NCBI GenBank assembly: GCA_021784265.1
Contig: JAJXTA010000027.1
Location: 1 to 12,156 of the forward strand
Source of the DNA: a bacterium
Lineage (GTDB): Bacteria; Verrucomicrobiota; Verrucomicrobiia; Limisphaerales; J093
Length of the DNA stretch: 12,156 bases
Reading direction: 5' to 3'
The notes beneath the pieces were generated by a model. It was not told the origin of the DNA. It saw only the letters and a program-made list of their open reading frames with translations, and searched no databases. Positions 1-7,610 of the stretch are shown in pieces (the stretch's first letter is position 1; every line of letters starts with the position of its first letter). Made by a program: the position numbers and the translations under genes.

Positions 1-30
1 ACCGCCCGCGTGCGCCGGCGCCCGGCCTGA
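1..30 (+). CDS. possible 3' tail of an upstream gene (partial)
   Basis: The frame beginning at base 1 reads nine codons (TARVRRRPA) and stops at TGA 28-30, which overlaps the ATG of the next gene as TGATG. Such stop-start overlaps are typical of translationally coupled genes. DHA2 exporters like the next gene are often preceded by an HlyD/EmrA-type periplasmic adaptor, so this could be its C-terminus. Nine codons carry no family signal, so the identity is inference only. The alternative is that this is untranslated sequence or an N-terminal extension of the exporter, whose own frame is also open to the left edge. Confidence 0.3.
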   Translation, partial: TARVRRRPA

Positions 31-1610
31 TGGGCCCCGCCCCGCCCATCGCCAGCACGGAGTGGCGGCCCCGGTTCAACCCGTGGCTGATCGCCGTCAC
101 CGTCATGGCCGCCACCTTCATGGAGGTGCTGGACACCTCGGTGGCCAACGTCGCGCTGCCCCACATCGCCGGCAACCTCTCCGCCACGCCGGAGGAAGCC
201 ACCTGGGTGTTGACCAGCTATCTGGTGTCCAACGCCATCATCCTGCCCATGACCGGGTGGTTGGGCAACTACTTCGGGCGCAAGCGTCTGCTGCTGATCT
301 GCATCGCCGTGTTTACGCTCGCCTCGGCCTTGTGTGGCATGGCCGGGAGCCTGGGCCTGCTCATCCTCGCCCGCGTCCTGCAAGGGGCCGGTGGCGGCGC
401 CATGTTGCCCATCTCCCAGGCCGTCTTGCTGGAGAGCTTTCCCCCCGCCAAGCGGGGGTTGGCGATGGCGACTTTCGGCATGGGGGTAATCGTCGCCCCC
501 ATCCTCGGGCCCACCCTCGGGGGCTGGATCACCGACAACTACTCCTGGCGCTGGATTTTCTACATCAATCTGCCCGTCGGCCTGCTGGCCGCGATCATGT
601 CGGAGGCCTTCCTCGAAGACCCGCCCTACATCCGGCGCAACACCGCCGCGCGCATCGACTTCCTCGGGTTCGTCCTCCTGGCCCTTTGGTTGGCCACCCT
701 CCAGATCATCCTGGATAAGGGCCAACAGGAAGACTGGTTTGGGTCGGACTGGATTTGCTGGTTTATGGGGATCTCCGTGGTGGCGTTTCTTGGGTTCGTG
801 GTGCGGGAGGCGCGGGTGGCGCACCCATTGGTGGACCTGCGCATCCTGGGGAACCGGAACTTCGCGATTGGGCTGGTCCTGATGACCCTGCTGGGGGGCG
901 TGCTGTACGGGACGACCGCCGCCCTGCCGATTTTCCTGCAGACGCTGATGGGCTATCCCGCGCTGCAAAGCGGCTACGCCCTGAGTCCCCGCGGGCTGGG
1001 GGCGTTCGTGACCACCTCGCTGGTGGGGCAGTTGGTGGGCCGGGTGCGCAACCGCTGGTTGATCACCATCGGGTTCAGCCTGCTGGCCGCCTCCTCGTTT
1101 TGGCTGGGGCAGATCAACCTGCAGATGGGCTTGCGCAACGTCATCTGGCCGTCGGTCCTCAACGGCATCGCCGTGAGCTTCATCTTCGTGCCCCTCACCA
1201 CCGCCACCATGGGGCACTTGCGCCAGGAGCAGATGGGGAACGCCACCGGGCTGTTCAACCTCATGCGCAACCTGGGGGGCAGCATGGGGATCGCCGGCGT
1301 CACCACCTTCCTCGAACGTGGGGCGCAAGCGCATCAGGCCACGATGGTGGGGCACTTGACGGCCTATGACGCGGCTTACGCGGAGCACCTGGCGCGGACC
1401 AAGAGCGCGCTGGTGGCGGCGGCCGGCCCGGTGCTGGCGGCGGCCCAAGCCCAACGCCTGGTCTATGAGCAGCTCCTCCAGCAAGCCAAGCTCTGGGCGT
1501 TCGTCGATGACTTCCGCCTCTTCGGCTATCTCTGTCTGGGTTGCCTGCCATTGGTCTGGTTGTTCAAGCGGGGCCGCGGTCGCCCCGGCCCACGCGGGGC
1601 CGGCGCGTAG
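30..1610 (+). CDS. DHA2-family (EmrB/QacA-type) MFS drug exporter
   Basis: This 526-residue inner-membrane protein is a proton-driven multidrug exporter of the 14-helix DHA2 family, judged by sequence. Visible motifs are the TM1 motif LDTSVANVALP (34-44, D35), motif A GWLGNYFGRKR (76-86), and motif C with APILGPTLGG (156-165) followed by SWRWIFYINLPVG. The DHA2 hallmark LQ...G......G....PRG spans 303-322, and N-TGLFNLMRNLGGSMGIA covers 404-422. A hydrophilic loop at about 428-490 precedes the last helix, as in EmrB. The length is normal for the family. ATG 30 is chosen because it sits in a TGATG overlap with a possible upstream frame; no clear Shine-Dalgarno is seen. EmrB proteins usually work with an EmrA adaptor and an outer-membrane channel, neither of which is visible here. 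The substrate cannot be deduced. The next gene starts 3 bp downstream, so they are probably cotranscribed. Confidence 0.9.
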   Translation: MGPAPPIASTEWRPRFNPWLIAVTVMAATFMEVLDTSVANVALPHIAGNLSATPEEATWVLTSYLVSNAIILPMTGWLGNYFGRKRLLLICIAVFTLASALCGMAGSLGLLILARVLQGAGGGAMLPISQAVLLESFPPAKRGLAMATFGMGVIVAPILGPTLGGWITDNYSWRWIFYINLPVGLLAAIMSEAFLEDPPYIRRNTAARIDFLGFVLLALWLATLQIILDKGQQEDWFGSDWICWFMGISVVAFLGFVVREARVAHPLVDLRILGNRNFAIGLVLMTLLGGVLYGTTAALPIFLQTLMGYPALQSGYALSPRGLGAFVTTSLVGQLVGRVRNRWLITIGFSLLAASSFWLGQINLQMGLRNVIWPSVLNGIAVSFIFVPLTTATMGHLRQEQMGNATGLFNLMRNLGGSMGIAGVTTFLERGAQAHQATMVGHLTAYDAAYAEHLARTKSALVAAAGPVLAAAQAQRLVYEQLLQQAKLWAFVDDFRLFGYLCLGCLPLVWLFKRGRGRPGPRGAGA

Positions 1611-1613
1611 GTT

Positions 1614-2927
1614 ATGGCTGGAACCACCGAGAAGACCGAGTGGGCCGGCCCAGTGGCGAGTGTGCCCGAAGAGTTGACCGGGCAACCGCGGCGCGTGGTT
1701 ACGGCGCGGTGGGATTGGCGCCACACGTTCGTGGCGCTGCGCCACCGCAATTTCCGGCTCTTCTTTGTCGGGCAACTGATTTCGTTGATCGGCACGTGGA
1801 TGCAGAGCACGGCCCAGAGCTGGCTGGTGTATGAGCTGACCGGCTCGAAGCTTTGGCTGGGGGTGGTGGCGGCGGCCGGGACCGCGCCCATGCTGGTGTT
1901 CTCGATTCTGGGAGGGTCGGCGGCAGACCGCTATCCCAAGCGGGGCATCGTGGTCCTCACTCAGAGCGCGATGATGGTCCTGGCGTTTGTCCTGGCCGGC
2001 TTGGCTTGGCTGCACCTGGTGCGCCCCCCGCACTTGGTGGTGCTGGCGGTCCTCGGAGGCATCGCCATGGCGTTCGACATGCCGGCACGGCAATCGTTCC
2101 TCATGGAAATCACCAGTCGCGAGGATCTGATGAACGCGATTTCCCTCAACAGCTCCATTGTCAACATGGCCCGCGTCGCCGGCCCGGCGGTGGCCGGGGT
2201 GCTCATGGCGCGGTTGGGCGTGGCGATCTGCTTTCTGTTGAACGGGATCAGCTTTCTAGCGGTGATCGGCGGGCTGTTGCTCATGCGCCTGCCGGCGGCG
2301 GGGCCGCGGCCGGCTCCGGCCCGCGGGCATGTGCGTGAGGGCTTCCGCTACGTCTGGGGGCATCGCCGGATCAAGACGGTCCTGATCTTGTTCGGTATCA
2401 CGGTGATCTTTGGTTGGTCCTACTCGGTGTTGTTACCCGCCTTTGCCGCCGAGGTGCTCCGGGTGGGCGAGCACGGCTACGGGATGCTGCTGAGCGCCAA
2501 CGGAGTGGGGGCGCTGGGCGGGGCGCTGACGGTGGCGGCGGTACATCGGCTGTTCCGCCCGCGGGTGTTGGCGTTCACCGGGCTCTGGCTCTTCACGGCG
2601 ATGCTGCTCTCGCTGGCCTTTACGCGGAGCTACGCCCTGGCCCTGACCTGCCTGGCCATCGGCGGCTGGGGCATGATGCTCTTCTTCGCCACCGCCAACA
2701 CCGTGGTGCAGAGCAGTGCCGCCGACGCCATGCGGGGGCGGGTGATGGGCATCTGGGCCTTGGTGTTCGGGGGGATGACGCCCGTGGGCAGCCTCGAGGC
2801 CGGCGTGTTAGCTCAACACCTGGGCGTGCCGCGCACCATTGCCTTCGGGGCGCTCACCTGTGCGGCTGCCGCCGGCGTTACCCTGTGGCACATCCGGCGG
2901 ACGCCCGAGGAGCGATCGCCGGCCTAA
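1614..2927 (+). CDS. DHA3-family MFS transporter (EntS/enterobactin-exporter-like)
   Basis: This 437-residue, probably 12-helix inner-membrane transporter belongs to the DHA3 branch of the major facilitator superfamily, which includes the siderophore exporter EntS and macrolide exporters. About 35 hydrophilic residues precede the conserved start of the domain, FVALRHRNFRLFFVGQLIS (39-57), followed by GTWMQSTAQSWLVYELTGS (60-78). Motif A reads GGSAADRYPKR (100-110). The stretch FDMPARQSFLMEI (154-166), NAISLNSSIVN and ARVAGPAVAGVLMA is strongly conserved in this family. ATG 1614 is 3 bp after the stop of the DHA2 gene, and the shared strand suggests one transcript. The substrate is unknown, and no siderophore genes are present to support an enterobactin-like role. 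The gene ends 42 bp from the convergent pabC, with no obvious T-tailed terminator between them. Confidence 0.9.
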   Translation: MAGTTEKTEWAGPVASVPEELTGQPRRVVTARWDWRHTFVALRHRNFRLFFVGQLISLIGTWMQSTAQSWLVYELTGSKLWLGVVAAAGTAPMLVFSILGGSAADRYPKRGIVVLTQSAMMVLAFVLAGLAWLHLVRPPHLVVLAVLGGIAMAFDMPARQSFLMEITSREDLMNAISLNSSIVNMARVAGPAVAGVLMARLGVAICFLLNGISFLAVIGGLLLMRLPAAGPRPAPARGHVREGFRYVWGHRRIKTVLILFGITVIFGWSYSVLLPAFAAEVLRVGEHGYGMLLSANGVGALGGALTVAAVHRLFRPRVLAFTGLWLFTAMLLSLAFTRSYALALTCLAIGGWGMMLFFATANTVVQSSAADAMRGRVMGIWALVFGGMTPVGSLEAGVLAQHLGVPRTIAFGALTCAAAAGVTLWHIRRTPEERSPA

Positions 2928-2969
2928 GGGAATCGCCCCCGGCTCCGAGCTCCAGACCCGAGCGGCGGA

Positions 2970-3836
2970 TCAGGACTCAGGCCAACCCTTGCCACATTCC
3001 CGAGCCACGGCGGCCCGGTAAGCCGAGCGCAGCCGCGCCACCAGGGGCGAGCGTCCCAGCGCCTGACCGTCCAGCGCGCTCGCTTCGATGAGTCCCCACG
3101 TGCTGACGGTGAGAAAGACGCCGGCGGCCTGGCGCAAAGCGTCCGGGCGCGTGGCCTGTTCCCGCACGGGGAGTCGGAGTTCGTCGCAAAGCTCGCGTAC
3201 GACCGCGCGGGTCACGCCCGCCAGCGCGCCGCTGGCCAACGGTGGGGTGGCAACCACGTTGTCGTGAATCCAGAACACGTTGCTGGCGGCGGCCTCGACC
3301 ACCTCCCCGGTCGTGTTCAGGAGCAGGGCTTCGTCGGCCCCAGCGGCCTGGGCTTCGGCGCGGGCCAATATCTGCGGGAGTTTGTTGCAAGTCTTGAACC
3401 GCCCGAGCGTGTCGCCCGGTGGCAGCCGCAGGGAAGAGGTGACCAAGCGCCACCGCGGTGGGCGCGCGGCGGACAAGCGGGGCGCCGGATGCAGGCTCAT
3501 CGCCAGACACGGTTGCGGGGCGGCGTCGGGGAGCGAGTAGCCCGGGGGCGCCACTCCGCGGGTCAGGGTCAACCGGAGCACGGCGTCGGTCGCCTGGTTG
3601 CGGCGAATCAGCTCCCGGGCCCAGGCCCGCAAGAGCGGGGGCGGCACCGGGAGGGACAGCCGCAACCACTGCGCTCCAGCGGTAAGCCGGGCCACGTGCT
3701 GGTCCCAGCGAAATGGCCGCCCACCGTAAAGCCGCAGGGTCTCGAACAGACCGTCCCCGTAGAGGAACCCACGGTCGAAGATCGAGACCCGTGCCTCTTC
3801 CGCCGGTAGGAACTGCCCGTTGAGGCAGACGATCAT
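2970..3836 (-). CDS. pabC: aminodeoxychorismate lyase (PabC), class IV aminotransferase fold
   Basis: This 288-residue cytosolic PLP enzyme most likely cleaves 4-amino-4-deoxychorismate into p-aminobenzoate and pyruvate for folate synthesis. Class IV features are the N-terminal LNGQFLPAEEARVSIFDRG followed by YGDGLFETLRLY, and the probable PLP lysine K148 in FKTCNKLPQ. ADEALLLNTTGEVVEAAASN follows (E181 is the conserved glutamate near the cofactor ring), then the GVTR loop at 207-210. ATG 3836 was chosen because it begins exactly at the conserved N-terminus and forms an ATGA overlap with the pabB stop. The frame is open further upstream, but that part is low-complexity and also codes for the PabB tail. 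Sequence alone does not fully separate PabC from branched-chain or D-amino-acid aminotransferases. The overlap with a PabB of the PIKGT type is the main argument for PabC. Confidence 0.85.
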   Translation of the reverse strand: MIVCLNGQFLPAEEARVSIFDRGFLYGDGLFETLRLYGGRPFRWDQHVARLTAGAQWLRLSLPVPPPLLRAWARELIRRNQATDAVLRLTLTRGVAPPGYSLPDAAPQPCLAMSLHPAPRLSAARPPRWRLVTSSLRLPPGDTLGRFKTCNKLPQILARAEAQAAGADEALLLNTTGEVVEAAASNVFWIHDNVVATPPLASGALAGVTRAVVRELCDELRLPVREQATRPDALRQAAGVFLTVSTWGLIEASALDGQALGRSPLVARLRSAYRAAVARECGKGWPES

Positions 3837-5422
3837 AGCGGCGGTGAGGGCGGCTTCCCGGCGCCCCGTGGTTGGGGCGACGGACGACCCGCCCCAGGTG
3901 ACCGGCCGCGGCGGCGGCGCGCCCGATCGGCGTGACCGGCCGCCGTTGGCCAAACCGTGGGAGGTGGCGCCGGGAGCGCGGCCAAAAAGCCGGCGGCCTT
4001 GTCCAGGGTTTCGACGTATTCCGCCGCCGGCACCGAATCGGCGACGATCCCCGCGCCGACATGGAAGTACGTCCAGTGCGGCGCGCGCAGGGCGGTGCGG
4101 ATGATCATACTCACCTGGCTCTCGCCGTTGAAACCCAGGTAACCGAGGGCGCCGGTGTACGGGCCGCGCGCCACCGGCTCCAGCTCGTCGATAATCTCCA
4201 TCGCCCGGACCTTGGGGGCCCCGGTGACGCTGCCGCCGGGGAAACAGGCCGCCAAGGCCTCCGCGTGGGTCAACCCCGGGCGGAGACGGCCTTCGACGGT
4301 CGAAACCAAATGCTGGACCTGGGAGAACCGTTCCAGCCGCGCTAAGTCCGTCACCTGGACCGATCCGTATTCGCAGACCCGTCCCAGGTCGTTGCGGAGC
4401 AGGTCCGTGATCATGACCAGCTCGGCCATCTCTTTGGGGCTGGTTTGGAGTTCGTAGGCCAACCGGGTGTCGCTCTCGGGGTCCGGCCCGCGGGGGCGAG
4501 TTCCCTTGATCGGGCGAGTGACCACCTGGGCGCCGCTCAAGCGCAGGAAAAGCTCCGGTGAGGCCGACACGATCTGGAACCCGCCGGCGTTAATGTAAGC
4601 CGAGAAGGGCGCGGGGGAGATGCGGGTCAGGGCGCGGTAAAGGTCCCAGCCCGTCCGCCGCGAGGGCACGGCCAGCCGGTGGGAGAGGCAGACTTGGTAA
4701 ATGTCGCCGGCGCGAATGTATTCCTGGGCGCGGCACACGGCCGCGATGAAGCCCGCCCGGTCCAGGGTTGAGGCCGGCCCCTGGGCCACGCCCGTGGCGC
4801 GTGCCGGCAAGGCGCCGGAGGGCCCGCGCGGCCGCGACGAGTAAACTACTGGTTCGGCGGAGGCGCCCCCGTTCGCAGCGGGTTCGGATTCGAGGTGCTC
4901 CTGCCAGGCGGCGGCCTGCCGCCGGGCTCTGCTCTCGGCGCGAGCGCCATCGGGTGCCAGCCCAGTGGCAACAATCCAGGTCTGGTCGAGCCGGTGGTCG
5001 AACACCACCAAGCTGGCATAAAAGCCCAAGTGGCAGTCTGGCAGCCCCAGATCGTGAACGGCCCGGGCACGGAGGCGTGGCTCCAGGAAGTTCTTGAGGT
5101 CGTAACCCCAGTAGCCAAAGCACCCGCCCAAGGGAAACGGCCAATCGATCGCGTCGAGCAGCTCGTAGCGGGCCAGGAGTTCGCCGAGCGACCGCCACGG
5201 GTTGCCGAACTGCGTCCGCGGGCGCTCCGCGGACCGCACGACGCAGCGGGCGCCGTAGGAGCGGAAGGTTAGGAACGGCTGGGCCACCACCAGCGAGTAG
5301 CGGCTTGGGGTGTCACCCGCGGGCGCCCCGCGCAGCAACATTACCCCCGACAAGCCGCGCAACCGGGTGACCAGCGATTCCGGGCTGTGGTGGGTGGGGC
5401 AGGCTTGGAGCAGCGGTTGCAT
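3833..5422 (-). CDS. pabB: aminodeoxychorismate synthase component I (PabB)
   Basis: This 529-residue chorismate-binding enzyme aminates chorismate to 4-amino-4-deoxychorismate, using ammonia from a PabA glutaminase. The N-terminal domain (about 1-160) contains GGCFGYWGYDLKNFLE. The catalytic domain (about 222-483) has AGDIYQVCLSHRL, SASPELFLR, PIKGTRPRG (304-312), EMAELVMITDLLRNDLGRV (331-349), HLVSTVEGRL, and the signature FPGGSVTGAPKVRAMEIIDE (394-413). Lysine K306 in PIKGT is the key discriminator: ADC synthases have lysine there, whereas anthranilate synthases (TrpE) have alanine (PIAGT). The LLES tryptophan-feedback motif of TrpE is also not apparent. Residues from about 485 to 529 form a Pro/Arg/Gly-rich tail beyond the usual end. 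The stop TGA (3835-3833) overlaps the pabC ATG, so translation is probably coupled. No clear Shine-Dalgarno precedes ATG 5422. No pabA is present in the window. Confidence 0.9.
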   Translation of the reverse strand: MQPLLQACPTHHSPESLVTRLRGLSGVMLLRGAPAGDTPSRYSLVVAQPFLTFRSYGARCVVRSAERPRTQFGNPWRSLGELLARYELLDAIDWPFPLGGCFGYWGYDLKNFLEPRLRARAVHDLGLPDCHLGFYASLVVFDHRLDQTWIVATGLAPDGARAESRARRQAAAWQEHLESEPAANGGASAEPVVYSSRPRGPSGALPARATGVAQGPASTLDRAGFIAAVCRAQEYIRAGDIYQVCLSHRLAVPSRRTGWDLYRALTRISPAPFSAYINAGGFQIVSASPELFLRLSGAQVVTRPIKGTRPRGPDPESDTRLAYELQTSPKEMAELVMITDLLRNDLGRVCEYGSVQVTDLARLERFSQVQHLVSTVEGRLRPGLTHAEALAACFPGGSVTGAPKVRAMEIIDELEPVARGPYTGALGYLGFNGESQVSMIIRTALRAPHWTYFHVGAGIVADSVPAAEYVETLDKAAGFLAALPAPPPTVWPTAAGHADRARRRRGRSPGAGRPSPQPRGAGKPPSPPL

Positions 5423-5541
5423 ACCGGAAGCCGGCGGGCATTACGCCGTGGCGACCGCGGTGGCCCCCGCCGCGCCAGCAAACCCCAAGCCGTGAAGCCG
5501 AGCGCTCACGGGCCTGCGGCGGCCAAGGGTGCGCTCCTCGC

Positions 5542-6810
5542 TCACCCCATCCGCTCCAGGAGCCGCGCCAGCCCGCGATCCGATTTCAGCGGGCTCACCA
5601 GCGCCAGGTTAAACCGGTCCGGGCGGAAGAAGTCACGGGCGACGGCCCGCACCTCGCCCGGGCGCACCGCGGCCAGCCGTTGTTTGATCTCCTGCGGACT
5701 CACGATCTTGCCGTAGCCCAAGAATTGCTCGCCCAGCCACATCATCTGGTTCTCGGTGTTCTCGAGGCTCAGGTCGATCTGGCCGATGAGGTAGTCGCGG
5801 GCGCGGCCCAACTCCAGCTTGCCCGGCGGCTGCTCGCTCAGCCGCCGCAGCTCCCGCCCAACCAGCCGCAGGACCTTGGGCAGGTTCTCCGTCTCCAGCC
5901 CGGCGGAGACCACCACATCGCCAATATCGTCGAAGAAACTGAGGGAGCTATAAATGTTATAAGCCAGCCCGTGGTCTTCCCGCACGAGCTGGAAGAGCCG
6001 GGAGCTCATATTCTCGCCCAGGAGGGTGTTGAGCAGGCGCAGGGCGAAGCGCCGCTCGTCGTGGCGCGAACAGGTGCGGATGCCCAAGGCAAGCTGCGTC
6101 TGTCCGACCGGTTTGGTGCGCAGACTCACCGCCGGTCGGCGCTGACTCCAGGTGGCGGGGATGAACCCGGGGCGGCGCCCGGGGACGAACGGGCCGGCCC
6201 GCTCCCGCACGCACCGAACCACCTGCCGGGGCTCCAGGTTGCCCGCAACGGCCACCAGGGTGGTCGCCCCCACGTAGTGGGAGCGATGGAAGCTCAACAG
6301 GTCGCCCCGGCTCATGGCGTCGAGGGTGCGGCCGGTGCCGGTGATGGGGCGTCCCAGCGGTTGATCGGGCCACTGGAGCTGGTTGAGAAGTTCCTGCACC
6401 AAGTGCTGGGGTTGGTCGAGGTACATCGCCAACTCTTCCTTGATGACCGCCCGCTCTTTATCGATCTCCTCCGGCGCGAAGCTGGCGTTCAGGAACATGT
6501 CCGTCAGCACATCCAACAGTTCGGCGAACCGGTCGTGGCAGGCCTTGGAGTAGTAGCACGTGTTCTCCTCGCTGGTGAAGGCGTTGAGGTAACCGCCGAT
6601 CCCTTCCACGGCCTCGGAGATCTGGCGGGCGGTGCGCTTGGGCGTCCCCTTGAACAGGAGGTGCTCGAGGAAATGCGCCACCCCGTTGAGCCGCGCCGGT
6701 TCATGCCGCCCGCCCACCGCCACCCACAGGCCCAGACTCACGCTGGCCATGTGCGGCATCGCCGCCGTCGCGACGGTCAGCCCGTTGGGCAATTGAACAA
6801 TTTGATACAC
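5542..6810 (-). CDS. M16-family zinc metallopeptidase (processing-peptidase-like)
   Basis: This 422-residue protein has the inverted zinc-binding motif HFLEH (46-50, zinc ligands H46 and H50, catalytic E49). The distal glutamate lies in KERAVIKEEL, most likely E126, with 75 residues between it and H50, which matches M16 spacing. The second homologous half carries LLGENMSSRLFQLVREDHGL (263-282) followed by AYNIYSS, the conserved C-terminal substrate-contact region. The layout matches the M16B mitochondrial-processing-peptidase-like enzymes found singly in many bacteria. No signal peptide is seen, so it appears cytoplasmic. The start is GTG 6810: it begins directly at the first beta-strand (YQIVQLPNGL), and no nearby upstream in-frame ATG fits. 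The gene follows the LOG gene by 81 bp and precedes pabB by 119 bp on the same strand. The substrate is unknown; most bacterial homologues are annotated only as processing peptidases. Confidence 0.92.
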   Translation of the reverse strand: MYQIVQLPNGLTVATAAMPHMASVSLGLWVAVGGRHEPARLNGVAHFLEHLLFKGTPKRTARQISEAVEGIGGYLNAFTSEENTCYYSKACHDRFAELLDVLTDMFLNASFAPEEIDKERAVIKEELAMYLDQPQHLVQELLNQLQWPDQPLGRPITGTGRTLDAMSRGDLLSFHRSHYVGATTLVAVAGNLEPRQVVRCVRERAGPFVPGRRPGFIPATWSQRRPAVSLRTKPVGQTQLALGIRTCSRHDERRFALRLLNTLLGENMSSRLFQLVREDHGLAYNIYSSLSFFDDIGDVVVSAGLETENLPKVLRLVGRELRRLSEQPPGKLELGRARDYLIGQIDLSLENTENQMMWLGEQFLGYGKIVSPQEIKQRLAAVRPGEVRAVARDFFRPDRFNLALVSPLKSDRGLARLLERMG

Positions 6811-6845
6811 AACACGCGGCCCCAGATACCGACCACCGCCGCCCG

Positions 6846-6881
6846 GCGGCCGACCGCGGGGGCCACCCGCGCGGCCGACCG
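6846..6881. repeat. GC-rich spacer with an 11-bp direct repeat and a small hairpin
   Basis: The sequence GCGGCCGACCG occurs at 6846-6856 and again at 6871-6881, a 25-bp offset. Between the copies, CGCGGG (6855-6860) and CCCGCG (6866-6871) can pair as a 6-bp stem with a 5-base loop. This lies in the 81-bp gap between the LOG stop and the M16 start, both read on the minus strand. There is no T-run after the stem, so a classic intrinsic terminator is not supported. At this GC content the repeat may be chance. Confidence 0.35.
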
Positions 6882-6891
6882 GGCCCGCCGG

Positions 6892-7572
6892 TCAGGCGAA
6901 GGCCTTGGGAATGCTGTCGGGCGGACCGACCCGCCGCAAGTAATCCAGGATCACCTCCACCGCCTCTTCGGGATCATCCGTCACGGTGACCAAGTCCAGG
7001 TCGCCCGGGCTGATAAAGCCCCCTTTTTCCACGGTGCTCTTGAGCCAGCGGAGCAGGCCCGTCCAGTAAGCGCGCCCCATCAGGATGAGCGGAAAGCGCG
7101 GGATGCGCTGGGTCTGGACCAAGGTCGCCACCTCCATGAACTCGTCGAGGGTGCCGAATCCCCCCGGCATGAAGATGAACGCCAGGCTGTATTTGACGAA
7201 GCAGACCTTGCGGGCAAAGAAGTAATGAAAATTGATCGGCACGTTGGCGTAGCGGTTCCCCTTCTGCTCGAACGGCAGCTCGATGTTCAAACCGACGGAC
7301 TTGGTTTTGCCCTCCACCGCCCCCTTGTTGGCGGCCTCCATGATGCCGGGGCCGCCGCCCGTGATCACCGCGAGGTTGTGCTTGCCCAAGTCCTTGGCCA
7401 GGGCCTCCGCCAACTTGTAATTCGGATGGCCCGGTGCGGTCCGCGCCGAGCCGAAGATCGTCACCGCCGGTCCCAGGTGGGCCAGGGTCTCGAACGAATC
7501 GACGAACTCAGCCATGATCCGGAAGATGCGCCACGGATCCTCTTTAATGAAGCCGAAGGCTTGGTTATTCAT
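6892..7572 (-). CDS. LOG-family Rossmann-fold protein (TIGR00730 type)
   Basis: This 226-residue cytosolic protein carries both LOG-family signatures: TGGGPGIMEAANKG (71-84) and PGGFGTLDE (136-144), which form the nucleotide-phosphate site and carry catalytic residues. The N-terminal stretch EDPWRIFRIMAEFVDSFETL followed by VTIFGSAR (37-44) is typical of one LOG subgroup. Characterised LOG proteins cleave the ribose 5'-phosphate from cytokinin nucleotides or from purine nucleoside 5'-monophosphates such as AMP. Whether this one makes cytokinin or acts in nucleotide recycling cannot be told from sequence. Older annotations as lysine decarboxylase are considered wrong for this family. ATG 7572 fits the conserved N-terminus. 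No Shine-Dalgarno precedes it, and a promoter-like -10 ends only 7 bases before it. The neighbours (cytochrome upstream, M16 protease downstream) give no pathway link. Confidence 0.9.
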   Translation of the reverse strand: MNNQAFGFIKEDPWRIFRIMAEFVDSFETLAHLGPAVTIFGSARTAPGHPNYKLAEALAKDLGKHNLAVITGGGPGIMEAANKGAVEGKTKSVGLNIELPFEQKGNRYANVPINFHYFFARKVCFVKYSLAFIFMPGGFGTLDEFMEVATLVQTQRIPRFPLILMGRAYWTGLLRWLKSTVEKGGFISPGDLDLVTVTDDPEEAVEVILDYLRRVGPPDSIPKAFA

Positions 7573-7579
7573 AAGTGCG

Positions 7580-7608
7580 AATGTAGGGGGCGGAAAGGCC
7601 GGTTACAA
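7580..7608 (-). promoter_or_regulatory. candidate sigma-70-type promoter for the LOG gene
   Basis: Read on the minus strand, a -35-like TTGTAA (7608-7603) and a -10-like TACATT (7585-7580) are separated by exactly 17 bases. Each matches the consensus at 4 of 6 positions. The -10 ends 7 bases before the A of the LOG ATG (7572), so transcription would begin at or within a base of the start codon. Together with the absent ribosome-binding site, this suggests a leaderless message. This is a pattern match only. Confidence 0.45.
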
Positions 7609-7610
7609 GT

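Noticed and set aside
442..458. A perfect 7-bp GC hairpin CCCCCGC-CAA-GCGGGGG inside the DHA2 exporter gene.
   Set aside because: It encodes the ordinary PPAKRG stretch after a transmembrane helix and lies mid-gene, so it is best explained by codon use.
2928..2969. A possible bidirectional terminator between the convergent DHA3 transporter and pabC genes.
   Set aside because: Only about 4-bp stems can be formed and there is no T-run on either strand.
3837..3953. A longer PabC start at TTG 3953 adding 39 residues.
   Set aside because: The added residues are low-complexity and unconserved and overlap the PabB tail. ATG 3836 sits at the family N-terminus and in an ATGA overlap.
5440..5445. CGTAAT on the minus strand upstream of pabB as a possible -10 element.
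   Set aside because: No acceptable -35 lies 16-18 bases upstream and there is no extended -10, so a pabB promoter is not supported.
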